64,000 nucleotides of DNA from Uranotaenia lowii (GCF_029784155.1 NC_073691.1:137218409-137282408), one strand, 5' to 3'. Positions 36,210 through 48,432 are shown, numbered from the stretch's first letter. Made by a program: numbers and translations. Notes: generated by a model not told the origin, from the sequence alone.

Positions 36210-38237
36210 TGTATCTAGTTTGTAATTTTGCTGCTTGTAGGTTGGTAGATGTTAGTGAAATTGAGTCCGAGGAGGAATAACAAATGGTTTGAGTTTTATG
36301 CAATAAACAAAGTGTGTCACTTTCACGATACCACCCTTTAAAACATCATTATTTGTGTGAACATGAGTGAACGCAGTCTGAATCAAACTATCAATCATGA
36401 GTCGCATTTTGTCTTACCCTTAAGCCAAAGGTATTTGCAAAAATGATGCCTCAAAAAGTAATTGGGCAGCACATTTATATCAAAATTCGGTATTTTGGAC
36501 TATTCCAAGAGTTTACCTAACTTTATTGCCAATACCTTCTCGGAAATCAACTCAAATAAATGATAAAAATTCAATATTAGAAATTCGGTCCAATACAAAT
36601 TCAAATATAGTTTACAAGAGCACGCGGATTGCTTCCCAAATGAATTAGTTATTGAATATTGCCTCATAAAAACAATAATATAAAAACGAAATATCCTCAG
36701 TTTGGACACTAACGAGCATTTCCATCAGTGGATATGAGCCAAATCGGCTTTTATCGTAATGAAAAACAATCGGAAAAATGTCAATTATATTTGAATCCAG
36801 AACGAGTTGCATGTTATTTCTTCTCATCGGCCCTGGTCGTGGGGGTAAACAAATAATATTCAACGGCCGGCACCATCAGACAGATAGATGGTCAGATACG
36901 GCCCATTTAGCGAGGATTTCTACCCGAACCCGAATACGTACACACATATGTATATCTAATCCTAGCATCAGAAAAGCCAGTTGAACCAAATCGGTGTCAG
37001 GATTTGCCCTATTTTCTGCTTGTGTTTTGCCTTCATTTGACGAAATCCTGTTATGATGTTTTCGAATGGGGTGCCCAAATCGTAGAGACCATCCACGAAT
37101 AGGGAGGGATAGAAGCAAAATAAACCGGACAAATGATGACAGCAAAAGTTCATGTCTGTCGATACATTTACGAATCTTCCAATCATAAGAACCTTTCATT
37201 CACCACACAACATATCGAAATTGGAAAGAAATTGAATGGAAGGATCCATTCGCTGATTAGTTTCATTTGTGGTTTTCTGTATGTTTTTTTTTTGCTCCGT
37301 TGTTGTTTCGTACAAATTGGATCTTGTCACGAGGAACTATTCGTCTATTCGTTATGGTGAATGTGGCCTAAGTTGAGCATGCAGGATGGCGGGTGTTGTT
37401 ATTATGTGGCAGGCTTTATTTCGACGTTATTTGGTTTCTTTTATGACGATCTTTTAGGTTCCATTTGAGGTAGGCACAAATCTTTACTAATTATAATTGT
37501 CTAGCTGTATTTTGGTTGGCTCTTTTCATGTGATTGATCAACACAAAAAGTCTAGAAATTGAATTGGCTTAAAAGTTTTCAACCGAAATTTATTGTGGCG
37601 AAATTTTGGTTGGTTATTTTTCCCATTCTTAAGAGAATACATCATCAAGTGTGCGTTAGAGATGTCAAAAAAAAGTAATCTGATTATACTGAAGTTTTGA
37701 AAAAATCGAGTTTTTCAACGAACTGTCATTTCTAAAACAGTAGCAAAGAACTTTGAAGAACCCGTGAATATTCCGAAATCTGTTTGAATACATATTTGAA
37801 CTGAAGACTTTGATTAGTTTTGAGATTTGACACAAAGAAGCTTGAGACATGAGACGTCAGACCTGACACCTTAGACTTAAGAAAAGAGACTGGAGTCCTG
37901 TGACTTGAGACCTGAGGCATGACATACCATAAAAAAGGCGTCAAAAAATGATGATCTTCGACATGAAGCAAACCATACGTTCTACCACACACATCACAAC
38001 AATCGGGCAGATTAAGACCATTTTTTTCCAAATTTGTGAAAAAAGGCAAATCTGAACAAAATCTAGGCATTGTTCTATAACAAATGAGAAGAAAAGAAAG
38101 AAAATAAATTGTAATTTAAAGTTTACATACATTGAATCACAGTTGCAGCAGTGTGTTCAAAGAGAAATTTGAGGTTTAATTCTGATTTAGCAAAAAATCT
38201 GAATGAACCCGGGAAAAACCGAGAAGTTTGATTAAAA
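36210..38237. other. Gene-free stretch with a degenerate minisatellite
   Basis: Short frames on both strands have no recognisable domain. 37815-37925 is a degenerate repeat of GAGAC(C/T)TGAGAC-like words ('acatgagacgtcagacctgacacc', 'cttgagacctgaggc'). Nothing else supported. Confidence 0.5.
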
Positions 38238-40442
38238 TCTATATATATATATAAATGAATGTTTGTCTGTCTGTCTGTTCCCTATAGACTCGGAAACTAC
38301 TGAACCGATCATCGTCAAAATGGGCATCTGAGGGTTTTTGGGGCCGGAGATGGTTTCTATAATAATTAAAACCCCATCCGACTTAAGGGAGGGGGTGCTT
38401 CCATACAAAATTTGTAGATTTTCGAAACAAATTAAAGTCATGACATCCATTTTCTCGAGATTTTTTTTTCCTTTGGACGGTTTGTTTTTCGTCTCCATGG
38501 TCGAGGCGTCGCGAGCCAACGTCGCTAGAGGATAGTAACCATGGCATAGCATACTGATCAGTGGGAATATTTTGGCGCGTATCTCTCAACCAAGCATATT
38601 TCAATGCAAAGGATGGCGATTGAAGTCTTGATGTGATTTTTTTCTACTTGATTCCTAGCTCATTTGTACAGCACTTGGTTATGAATGACGCCTAGATGTG
38701 ATCCAGATTGACATTTTGCCGATCGAGTAAAACATATATATATATATATATATTATTTTTGACAAAATCAAAAATTGAAAAGTCCTAAGAATCCATTTTG
38801 AGATATTTTTTTTTATTTGAGGGGTTTGTTTTTGGTCTCTATGGTCAAGAAAACAACGTTGCAAGTGGATAGTAACCAAAGCATACTGTTCATTGATCGC
38901 TGGAAAAATTTAACAATTAGGCGCCTGTTTCTCAACCAAGTAGCTATATTTCTTACGCACGTGGGGGCGATATGCAACCTACATATGTTTTTTCTTGCTT
39001 AATTGTACACAGCACGTTGAAATAAATGACGCCTAGATGTGACACGGATTGGCAAAAATACTTCCATATTTGTTGTCCTTACAGCGTTTGTTGTCTAAAA
39101 AATATATATTTAGTTCTGATGCTAATGAAATAATGGTATGACACTTTACGGACAATTGAAAAAAAATCTGAAACTAAAGAATTTACATACAATTTTTAAC
39201 CCATTTTGCCTACAAGGTTATTTTTGAATCATATTGATGAAAGAAGTATGAATAAGATGTTTTCTACAGAGGTAGATCGGAAACATTTTGTTAAACATTT
39301 AAAAATGTACTTAACTGAAAAAGAAGATAAAAAAATCCGATCCAACACATGAACTGATCAAGAGCCTTTTCTTTAAATTAGATAAGATAGGACTGACGTG
39401 TTCATAAGTGAATGGTATCAGTGAAATAAACTGATTTTTATTAACCAAAAGCGAGGGAATTCATTTTCCGAAAGAATTTTCCTTCAAGGAACACTTAAGC
39501 ATGTTCAAACGTTCAACTTTTCTCTGTTACAAAAAAATAAAAAGAAAAATGTTTTCTTCTAAAAATTATTATTTCGGCCCAAATACACAACTGAAACGAA
39601 TTTAGAAATGAAAATAATTCTGGAAAAACATCATACTTTTTGCTTACATACCAATTCAAGTACGTACTTAACATTAAAAGTGTTTTTGTTAAAAATCTTT
39701 CATCGTTTTTTTTTTTCAAATTTCGATAGCTTATTTTTTTAACCCCAAAAAATACATCATCTAAAGCTAATCAGGGGCTGGAAGTGCTCATAATACAGAA
39801 TTTTTGGAATACACTCAAAAAACTGTTCCGATTCACGCTATTGATCGGTTTTAAAAATTCTACTTCCATAAAGTACAATGTGCAATAAATTCCAATATGC
39901 TAATCTTTTCTTTCAATTAGAAATTTATGTAAACTCGAGCCAGGTAAATCAGCCTATCTTCTTCAAGCAGTGGGGGACAAAACTGGAAAAGATGGGGGAG
40001 CTCCCATGTAATTTTAAGATGTAGAGCTTTCCATATTTTAAAAGAGGATTTTTTTGCATACGGATATTTGGCATAACTCAAAAATAGATGTGAAAAATTG
40101 TTTTATGGAAGTTCGTAACTTCCCACTTTGGGAAAAAAGGTGGAAAATCCTTAAATATTGACATTATTTGAGTCCTTATGAAGCTTTAAAAACAGAGTAT
40201 AAATTTCAGATCTTGAAAAACAAGTTTAGAGATCAAGCTTCAGTAAACAATATATACCATCTTTGAATTGCAATTTGGAACTCCAGCTGCAGCCCTCATT
40301 TGAAAGTTGTTAGTTCTAAACCATGATGAGGTTTGATTTTTAAAAAAATGTAAAAGATGCATACAAAAATCTAAATTTGAATAAATTTTTACAAATAACA
40401 TTTATTTTTGCAAGGTGTAGCAATGCACACCGGGTCAGCTAG
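38238..40442 (+). mobile_element. Non-autonomous Helitron, 2.2 kb, both ends present
   Basis: The element starts TC-TATATATATATA after an A (38237), and ends CTAG (40439-40442) before a T, matching the A/T insertion preference of Helitrons. A 5-bp stem (GGTGT/ACACC, 8-base loop) lies 8 bases before the CTAG. It begins with a 'tgtctgtctgttccctatagactcgga' type segment. No Rep/helicase coding is visible, so it depends on an autonomous partner. It contains an internal duplication (38455-39058) and a TA microsatellite (38731-38753). Confidence 0.82.
38455..39058. repeat. Internal direct duplication within the Helitron, ~347-bp offset
   Basis: Two diverged copies contain in the same order: GGTTTGTTTTTCGTCTCCATGGTC / GGTTTGTTTTTGGTCTCTATGGTC, 'ggatagtaacca', 'gcatactg', 'tctcaaccaag' and ATGACGCCTAGATGTGA. 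First copy about 38455-38705, second about 38805-39045. Confidence 0.75.
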
Positions 40443-40613
40443 TATAGAATAAACAATAATCAAAGTATAAAGCTATCTATAGTGAAAGATAAACGGATAG
40501 ACCAAAGATGTTTGCTGAAACCATAAGTTTTTGAAGATTGTGCAGTTTTTTTTAATATTTGATATTTTATGAATTTTCCAAAATCATTTTAAAAATTTGA
40601 TAATTATGCTATA
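40443..40613. other. Short gene-free stretch
   Basis: Nothing recognised. Confidence 0.4.
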
Positions 40614-40985
40614 GTAGGGAAGATAAGGGCATAACGAGCGCCGGGGCATCATAAGCACTCCTCTTTTCTCGAATAAATTTTCATGAGGAACAGTTTTGTA
40701 GTTCCTATAGTATTAATTTTTCAGCGAAAAAGAAATCTCCTTATCATCTTTACAGAAATATTAAAAAAAAAACATCTAGGTTCTCAAGTGACGTAAATAT
40801 TATAACTTATGAGCACCGGAAAATATGCTTTGATGATCGTTGAATCATCTTCATCTATAGAATACGCATTGATTTTAAAACGCGTTTTTACATTAACTTC
40901 TTGACTTGGGGCATAACAAGCACCATTGACCGTGGCACGATGAGCATTTTCTGTCGTAGAATCTAGTAGTGAATTCAACTCGATG
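40614..40985. mobile_element. Half of a MITE with phrase GGGCATAACGAGC
   Basis: TA-GGGAAGATAAGGGCATAACGAGCG at the left end, then GGGGCATCATAAGCAC, GGGGCATAACAAGCACC and GTGGCACGATGAGCA further in, all variations of the same phrase. No inverted right end is present, so the element is truncated before the integrase relic. Confidence 0.5.
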
Positions 40986-41061
40986 AAGCCAACTGAAGTA
41001 TGAAGCCCCAGTTTGACTCATGTCATTTATGCACTGAATCAAATGTCGTAAGTAAACCTGC

Positions 41062-41320
41062 TAACTATTCCCAATGGATTCCAACAACAAAGCCCTTCAG
41101 CAGAATTCATGCTGATTTTTTTTCATTTGGATATAAAAGTGTATTTGATAATTGTTGACAGCTACAGTAAGTGGATTGAGCTAGAATATATGAAAACAGG
41201 AACAGATTTTAAAAAGTTTTGAAAATATTCATGAATATATTCGGTCTTCCAGATGTCTTGGTAACCGATGGTGGGCCACCATTTAACTCGCATGAATTTG
41301 TAAGATTAAGGGCCTACTGA
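41062..41320 (+). pseudogene. Ty3/gypsy-type integrase core fragment
   Basis: Three frames together show an integrase catalytic core: WIPTTKPFSRIHADFF, then LIIVDSYSKWIELEYM containing the first-aspartate region, then VLKIFMNIFGLPDVLVTDGG with the second catalytic aspartate and PPFNSHEF. Two frame changes and a stop break it, and the third catalytic residue is beyond the preserved part. It is a relic unrelated in sequence to the pol at 53872. Confidence 0.7.
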
Positions 41321-41832
41321 ATTATTTTACCGATATAGGGAAAAATCTATGCCATCTGTAGCCTTTTCAAACACATTGATTGCTGCTAACAGATGGTGAT
41401 AAAGTTACAAGTCAGATTTTCGGGTTGGTCGTATTGAATTTATGTATATATTAAGAGTAACAAAATTTAGGGATTTTGAAATGAAAAGTTTAGTCATTAA
41501 AGCCATAATGAGCTAGTAAATAAGATCATTTGTACCCAGACTTTTTAATTCCAAATCAGTGATTTCACACAAAAAATATGCTATCTTTTTTTACCCAACA
41601 TCACTTCACAATAAAACGGCATATTAATACTTTACACTTACTGAAAAAATGCACAATAACGAACAATAATTGAATATGGAGCATTAGGTTTTTGAACAAA
41701 TGGTATTTGAATTTTTAATAGATTTTGCTCAGATGTTCCGAAATCTGGGACGCATTTTTCTCGATTTGAGCCAACTGCTGGTTTCGCTCTTATGAAATGT
41801 TACGCGAGTCGTTTCCCTTGACATGAGGTTTG
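41321..41832. other. Short gene-free stretch
   Basis: Nothing recognised. Confidence 0.4.
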
Positions 41833-41835
41833 ACG

Positions 41836-43487
41836 CACGGAAAATAATAAAAAGGTAAAATTTACCGAGATAGCAAGGTGAACGCTCGTGAAAGCCAAAA
41901 AGGTTACTTCTACCTCTTCGAGGTGAAACCCACCTCACAGCGAGGTAAAATTTACCTGAATCGAGGTTGGAAAAAAGGTACAATTCACCGAGAAAAAATG
42001 TGAATCTTACCTCGTAGCGAGGTGAAGTTGACCTGGATTGAGCTTAACAAAACGGTACAATTCATCTCGAAAAAAGTAACTATTTGCCGAATCCGTTTAT
42101 TGAGGTTAAGCTGTTTTGTCGTTCAGAAGGGAAGTTTTGTTTCGTGCCAATATGAGAAAATTGGAACAGAATGGTAAGTGTTTTATTAGATATCATTTAG
42201 TTGTGCTGGTTCTCGTCATAATATTTTGCTTTTGTTTCCGATCAGTCCAGCTTCGAGGTGTATTCCACGTCATCCTCCAGATATCATTTCGGTAAAGCCG
42301 GACCTGACCGGATTAGTCGAACGAAGAAGGGCATGAATGCGTTAACGAATTGCCACGAGCCTGGCGAAAAAAGGACTTACCTCAATAATTTATTTTAAAC
42401 ACGGTTATACATTTCAAAAATAATAATGAAAAATCCCAATTTATACCAAATGAATATAAATTGTTGATAGAATTTTGTTTTCATTTTTATTGAAGAAACC
42501 AACCAAACCAACTAGCATTTACCTTTTAAGGGGGGGGGGGGGGTAGGGTCTAACGGGTTTAAAAAAAACACCATTTTCACGATTTTTTTCTGGAGCTATC
42601 GTTCAAACAAATGTATTCAAATTTTTTGCATTATACAAAGCATTGTTAAAAGAACATGTAGTAATTTTTTCGTAGAAAAATATTGAAAAATGAGCCGGTG
42701 ACGGAGCATTTTCGAGAATGCCTTTTAGAAAACAGGATTTGCGGTGGACACTGTATCTCAGCACAGAATCATCTGAAGTCAAAAAATCAGAGCAAAATAT
42801 TTTTGATAGATGTTTTTCTGGACCCCAACGTTTTTATTTAACTTAAAAATATTTTTATGAAATTTTTGTGGCTGTTTGAAGTAAAAACTACGATTTTTCA
42901 CTTAAAAATCCGCCATTTTTCACCTGTAAAATCTTCCCAAAATAAAAAAAATCAAAAAAGAAAAACGTTGGGAACTGGTATTTTATATATAGAAAATATG
43001 TTCCAAATTTGAAAAGAATCGGATAAGTAATTTTCAAATGACGATGTCCACGGACTTTAAAAATGTGCTTTCGAGAAAAACGCGTTTGAAGTTTCTGCTC
43101 TTGCTTTCTTGCAGTATTAGATAGGAGGAGATAAAGGCCTATAACTTCTTCAGTTGTGCTTCAATTGACTTGAAAATTTGACACAACATTCTTGAAATGT
43201 TTTACAATAAGAAAATAAAAAAATAAAAAATCGAATTTTTGAAAATGTTAGACCCTACCCCCCCCCCCCCCCCTTAAATCAGTGAATGCGAAAACGGCAT
43301 TATTTACTATTTTCCTAGGTGAATGCGAAAAAGGTAAACTTTACCTTTTTTCTAGGTGAATTGAAAAAAGGTAAAATTTACCTTTTTGCTAGGTTTATGA
43401 AAAAAGGTAAAATTTACCTCGGAAGAGGGGTGGAAAATAATCACCTCGCAAAAAGGTAAATTTTACCTTTTTTTTATTTTCCGTGCA
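41836..43487. mobile_element. MITE-like element with GCACGGAAAATAA termini and AGGTAAAATTTACC palindromes
   Basis: The left end GCACGGAAAATAATAAAAAGG and the inverted right end (...TTATTTTCCGTGC, to 43487) bound the element. The near-palindrome AGGTAAAATTTACC recurs near 41855, 41942, 43333, 43374, 43406 and 43458. TTAA MITE copy B (42530-43273) is nested inside; without it the element is about 900 bp. No coding potential. Confidence 0.7.
42530..43273 (+). mobile_element. TTAA-flanked (piggyBac-like) MITE, copy B
   Basis: 744 bp between TTAA at 42526-42529 and 43274-43277. G-run plus TAGGGTCTAACGGG at the left, GTTAGACCCTACC plus C-run at the right. Same orientation as copy C, opposite to copy A. 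Confidence 0.9.
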
Positions 43488-43726
43488 GCTCTACACGCTG
43501 GTGGTGACATCTCTTTGTAGAATAGCAGCATCCATCGGTCCATTGCCCATTGCTGTTGCTTCGTTTCGAGTTTTGTATAAAGGCTGATACGATCAAAATT
43601 TAGTCAATATCAACTTGACGTATTTCTTTCAATTTTTCATTTAAAAAACCTGAACACCCCTCATTTTGAAGGTGTGTAGAATGTTGCTCCTATTTTGATT
43701 TTGGAATTCACTCTTCAGTTGTCAAA

Positions 43727-44690
43727 ATGCAGTCTAAGGAAGAAGAGCAGCGTATCAAAATTTGGTTCGCGCATCGCGAAAATCCGAGCTACTCGCATGC
43801 AAAGCTGGTAAAATCGCTAAAAGTTACCAAATCAACCGTTACAAATGTTATTAAAGTGTTTGGGGAACGTTTGTCGACAGCAAGGAAGTCTGGATCGGGG
43901 GGAAATCGAAAACCGGAAGCCGCTGAGACGACAAAGAGAGTTGCCGGTAGTTTCAAGCCAAACCCTAACCTCTCTCTCCGAGATGCCGCAAATAAGCTGG
44001 GTGTATCGTCTACAACCGTGCATCGAGCCAAAAAACGAGCCGGACTATCGACTTACAAGAAGGTAGTGACTCCAAATCGCGATGATAAACAAAATACGAC
44101 GGCCTAAGCGCGATCCCGGAGGCTGTAAACGACGATGCCGACGAAGTTTGACTGCGTGGTAATGGACGACGAAACCTACGTCAAAGCCGACTACAAGCAG
44201 CTTCCGGGACAGGAGTTTTATATGGCAAAAGGAAGGGGATCGGTAGCAGATATTTTCAAGCACATGAAACTGTCAAAGTTTGCGAAGAAATATCTAGTTT
44301 GGCAAGTCATCTGTACCTGTGGCTTGAAAGCAGCATTTTCATAGCTTCCGGGACTGTCAACCAAGAAATTCACGTGAAAGAGTGTTTGAATAAACGTCTG
44401 TGCCATTCCTGAAGAAACACGGTTGTTCCGTACTGTTTTGGCCGGATTTGGCATCTTGCTATTACGGTAAAAAGGCCATGGAGTGGTACGCCGCCAACAA
44501 CGTGCAGGTGGTTCCCAAGGACAAGAAACCTCCCAACACGCCAGAGCTCCGCCCAATTGAGAAATACTGGGCTATTGTCAAACGGAACCTAAAGAAAACC
44601 AAAAAAACTCCAAAGAACGAGCGGCAGTTCAACGCAAACTGGCTTGACCAAATTTTGACCGTATCACCCTTTATATATTACATATAAAAA
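43727..44690 (+). pseudogene. DD37E mariner transposase, near full length but broken
   Basis: The N-terminal DNA-binding part starts MQSKEEEQRIKIWFAHREN and has two helix-turn-helix-like regions (KLVKSLKVTKSTVTNVI and LRDAANKLGVSSTTVHRAKK). The catalytic region shows CVVMDDETYV (first aspartate), VLFWPDLASC (second) and PELRPIEKYWAI (glutamate), with exactly 37 residues between the second D and E, the signature of the mosquito ITmD37E group. Two in-frame stops (44105 and 44132) and two frameshifts (about 44330-44345 and 44400) inactivate it. The catalytic residues are themselves intact. After NWLDQIL the sequence diverges from the copy at 1-120, so the 3' end is lost. Terminal inverted repeats were not identified. 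Confidence 0.85.
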
Positions 44691-45894
44691 TATATCATTT
44701 ATTCCTTATGCATTTATTTCTTCGTACTTCTTAAACCAGATGTCGAAACCATTTAAACCGAAACCGAAAAGAGGCTACGATTCAATTTAATTAAAACCCT
44801 TAGGATGAAGAGCGTTACAATTTGAACACAAAGTTGCCAATTCAAACATCGCCACGTAACTATAGGCACCTTCCTGCCCTCTGTGTCTATAGACAATTGC
44901 CGTGAGCTTAAAAACGATCCGACTTTGGCTCTCCTACAACAGTTCAGTGGAAAGCAGTGTGAAAAGCGTTCCAGAAATTGAAAACTTTTAATGAAAGTGT
45001 CACGTCAATCTCTGTCCCGGGTGTGGCGTGAAAGGCAAAACGCAGCCAGCCCGAATTCCGGAACCGCTTTTTCAACACAGCGAGTGTTGTTCCCTGGTGA
45101 TGCCGGTGTGATGGAATGTTCAACGAACAGAGTAGTTACGAGGTTCTTCTATTCTTCACCCACCCACTCAATGGAACAAGGCACTGAGCGAGCGCTGAAT
45201 GGAAGAGGGCTGTGATTGGGAATTTTCACGCCCATGTCCTGAATCTGCTTCATCAATAGTTGAACAATTGCCATTTGAGGGAGCCATTCGGACTCAAGTG
45301 AACGACCGTTTTGTTGAATGGAACCATTTGAGGCAGTTTGTAAAAAGTCACCAAAGGGGCATTATTTTCCATATTTATTGTTAGAGACATTTAACTAACA
45401 GAGGTACAAGGCATTTTGAAATCAGAATGGTACCAAAAATATCAACAACATTACACATGTTGAATAAAACTATGAAAATACGCTACAAATATCTGCTTAA
45501 ATAAAACTTGAAGTTGTACACCCCCTTGAAAAATGTCTTCTCTCACACAGACTCCGTTCGTTTTTTGGAAACACGCCCGTAAAATTTGTGTAGCTTTAAT
45601 GTTGTCAGAATCAAACGATTTTTTTTGTCTCTTTTTTATCATTTTTATTTAGAATTAATCAAAATTAATGTTAGACATACTTATTATTAGCATGGTACCT
45701 ATTCTTTAACCCTTCGTTTCATAAAGTAACAAATTTGCAACAATTAATGTATGGAAAAAGGGAAAAAATCGTATTTTATTTTAATTTTTTTTTCTTGATG
45801 CACTCATCAATTCCAACTGTTAAAAATGATTTTAAGGAAAAATAAAAATTCTTGAAATGATGGGTTAATTTCACTCAACAAGATTAGTTTTATT
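44691..45894. other. Gene-free stretch
   Basis: Short frames without recognisable domains. Nothing else supported. Confidence 0.45.
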
Positions 45895-45929
45895 TTAAGC
45901 AGTACATTTTACTGCAGTTTATTTTAAGT

Positions 45930-46512
45930 GGTACCAGGAAAGACATCGAAACCCGGATCAGAAAGGCCCGATTTGCGTTTGCGAGTCTCCGAAGCATCTG
46001 GCGGTCACGCCAGATCTCTCTACGAACAAAAATCCGAATCTTCAACTCAAACGTCAAATCCGTATTGCTGTACGGGTGCGAAACTTGGTGCACATATGCG
46101 GTGACGACGCGAAAACTGCAAGTATTTGTAAACCGCTGCCTGCGGAACATCATCCGCGCTTGGTGGCCTGGCAACTGGATCTCGAATGAGGAACTACATC
46201 GCCGGTGTCATCAAAGGGCGCTAGAAATCGAGATTCGGGAACGTAAGTGGAGATGGATTGGGCACACGCTGCGAAAAGATGAAAACGAGATTTGCAGAGA
46301 GGCGCTTGACTGGAATCCAGAAGGTCATCGAAGAAGAGGCAGGCCCAGAAACTCGTGGCGGCGAAGCCTAGCCGCTGAAATCCGAACTGTCGACGAGAAT
46401 CTTGACTGGGACCAGGTGAAGACGCTGGCTCCGGATCGTCAACAGTGGAGGTCTTTTACCACGGCCCTATGCACCGGAGGATCGGCGCGGGATCATTAAG
46501 TAAGTAAGTAAG
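45930..46512 (+). pseudogene. 5'-truncated RTE-like LINE, C-terminal RT region and (TAAG)n tail
   Basis: An uninterrupted frame runs from 45930 to a stop at 46497-46499 (189 codons), beginning within the fingers-distal region (KDIETRIRKARFAFASLRS), through [40 protein letters not shown] and GRRRGRP-type basic region to the end. It is followed by TAAG repeats. The sequence TTAAGCAGTA flanks the region (45895-45904 and 46513-46522), a candidate target duplication, although 25 bp of extra sequence lie between it and the coding part. The 5' part with the polymerase catalytic site is missing, so it is a dead-on-arrival copy. Related to 11136-12025. Confidence 0.8.
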
Positions 46513-46569
46513 TTAAGCAGTAAAAATAGAAAAATACATTTTTGACGTTGAATTGAATCTAACGGCAAC

Positions 46570-46740
46570 ATGAGCGCCTATGTGGTCTAGCGGATAGGCT
46601 GGGGCGCATCTGGTTTTGGTATGCCAGGCGTACTGGGTTCGATTCCTGATATCGGCAAGAAATCGTTTGGGTTCGAATCCCATATGTGGCCTACATGTAA
46701 GATGCAAGGAAATTTTTCGTTATTTATTTTACTTTCTCCC
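46570..46740 (+). mobile_element. tRNA-derived SINE head with two B boxes
   Basis: An A-box-like TGGTCTAGCGG (46582) is followed by GGGTTCGATTCC (46634-46645) and again GGGTTCGAATCCC (46669-46681), both strong pol III B-box matches. The acceptor-stem pairing of a true tRNA is not evident. It is interpreted as a SINE head, not a working tRNA gene. The SINE's end was not found. Confidence 0.55.
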
Positions 46741-47514
46741 TGATTTCCAATCAGCACTTTTCAGTGCTAAATTATTTTCATTTTCTTTTATTCATATTTT
46801 CTCTTTTCATCGGCGGCCGTCATCGGCGGACTCAAGAACCGGAAGAAAAAGAATTGCTGAACCTAATTCAGGTTCATCGGCCAAAAAAGAAATCCTTCAT
46901 AACATCATCATGATATGGAAATATTCATATTTAATTCTGATAAGAGTAATAAGGAACCTTCTTCTTCTTATACTCTTAAAAATGGAAAGGTTCAACCAAT
47001 CATGGTCACGATTCCTGATTTCAATGCCTTTCGGAAAGATTCAAGTGATTCAAATGAGTAAAAGAACTAACACGAATAATACCAGTAGTGTTGGTTGGTT
47101 GAGCTTTATTTGATCCATTTTTAAAAAGATCAGGTTATTTTTTTGCAAATTCTTGAAAAGGCTCGTCATATTTTTCATTGTCGAGTCAAATTTGAACCGT
47201 TTCGAAAATCTTCTACCAATTTTCTTCAAAATAATGTCGTCGTTGTCAAGCTCATTTAATCATGGAAAATTTTCATGCCATTTTAGTGGTGATAGACAAC
47301 AAACAGGATTTTTCAAGTGCTCGAATTGCGCTGGTAATCATTCCTCCAATTCCATAGACTGATCCGTTAGGGCAAAAATTAGGCCGGAACAAATTTCAAA
47401 TCCTTCTTTTGTCACTCGAGTTGGAACATCGCGAGGGGAGGATAGTAAAAAATAATACAAAATACAAATAAATTGAAATAAATTGCACGAAAGATTGAAT
47501 GCAACTAAATTGCA
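46741..47514. other. Gene-free stretch
   Basis: A frame on the + strand through 46616-47113 crosses the SINE and has no recognised domain. Nothing else supported; the first part may be SINE body. Confidence 0.4.
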
Positions 47515-47516
47515 TA

Positions 47517-48432
47517 GGGGAGAGTGGGGTATCGTGGGCCATGGGGAAATGTGGGCCACTTTTAATATCTCAGATGTGTGTTGAGATAAAAATCTCAAAC
47601 CAACTGTCATCGTCGTCGCTTTGCGTGAGCATATATTCCTATATGTTGTTGACTGAAATACGCATCATATGCTTCTTTTATTTATCAAGCTAAAAAAAAG
47701 TTAGAAAAATTTACTTACATAATTAAAAAATCACCCGCCAATTTCATCGGTGGGGAACCTGAAGTGCATAACAAAAATGTGCTCATACGCTTATGATCTT
47801 AGTTTTGTCATAATCTTCCACGTGGAAAAGGAATTTTTGATGAAACATCAATAAGTCACACAAACGAAACCAATTTGCAAATCATAGCTTGTGGGGAATC
47901 GTGGGCCACACATCTTGAATCACCGAAATTTTTATGTTTTTATACACTTTCAGAACTTAAAATTAGTGTTTCCTATCTGCAAAGCTTTCTTATGCCAAAT
48001 GAAGAGTTAAGAAAATATTTTGTCCATCTTATATAAGAAATTTTGCCGAAATGTTCGCGAGCCAGGTTTTGGAATCTATGCGATCATACACAGCTCTCTT
48101 TTTTATTTCATCATCTGAAATTGCTTTAAAATAACGAAATGAACTAGGAAATCACAGTTTTGGGTCAACTCATAAACTTTGCATGTTATTTGGTCAATTT
48201 GTATTTGGTGGCCCACGATTCCCCATCATTTTTCAAAATCCAAAAAAAAAAATTGCTTTTTTTCAAACAGTCAGAATAAGGGGAAAATTACTTATTAAAA
48301 AATTTAAGAAAATACCTTATGATACCTTGAAAATGTAGAAAACCATACCATTTTTTATTTTCATTTTATCTTTTATAATAAAGAAGTTATGGAACAACGA
48401 AAAAAAGTGGCCCATGATTCCCCACTCTCCCA
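47517..48432. mobile_element. TA-flanked MITE, terminal phrase GGGGTATCGTGGGCCA
   Basis: TA at 47515-47516, then GGGGAGAGTGGGGTATCGTG; the right end is the inverted counterpart (...CATGATTCCCCACTCTCCCA) followed by TA at 48433-48434. Length 916 bp. Internal copies of the phrase: ATGGGGAAATGTGGGCCAC (47541), GTGGGGAATCGTGGGCCAC (47891) and its inverse near 48210. No coding. Confidence 0.75.

Noticed and set aside
38731..38753. TA-run as a regulatory TATA element
   Set aside because: It is a microsatellite inside the Helitron with no gene nearby.
46616..47113. 165-codon + strand frame
   Set aside because: It begins within the tRNA-like SINE head and becomes AT-rich low-complexity sequence; no domain.
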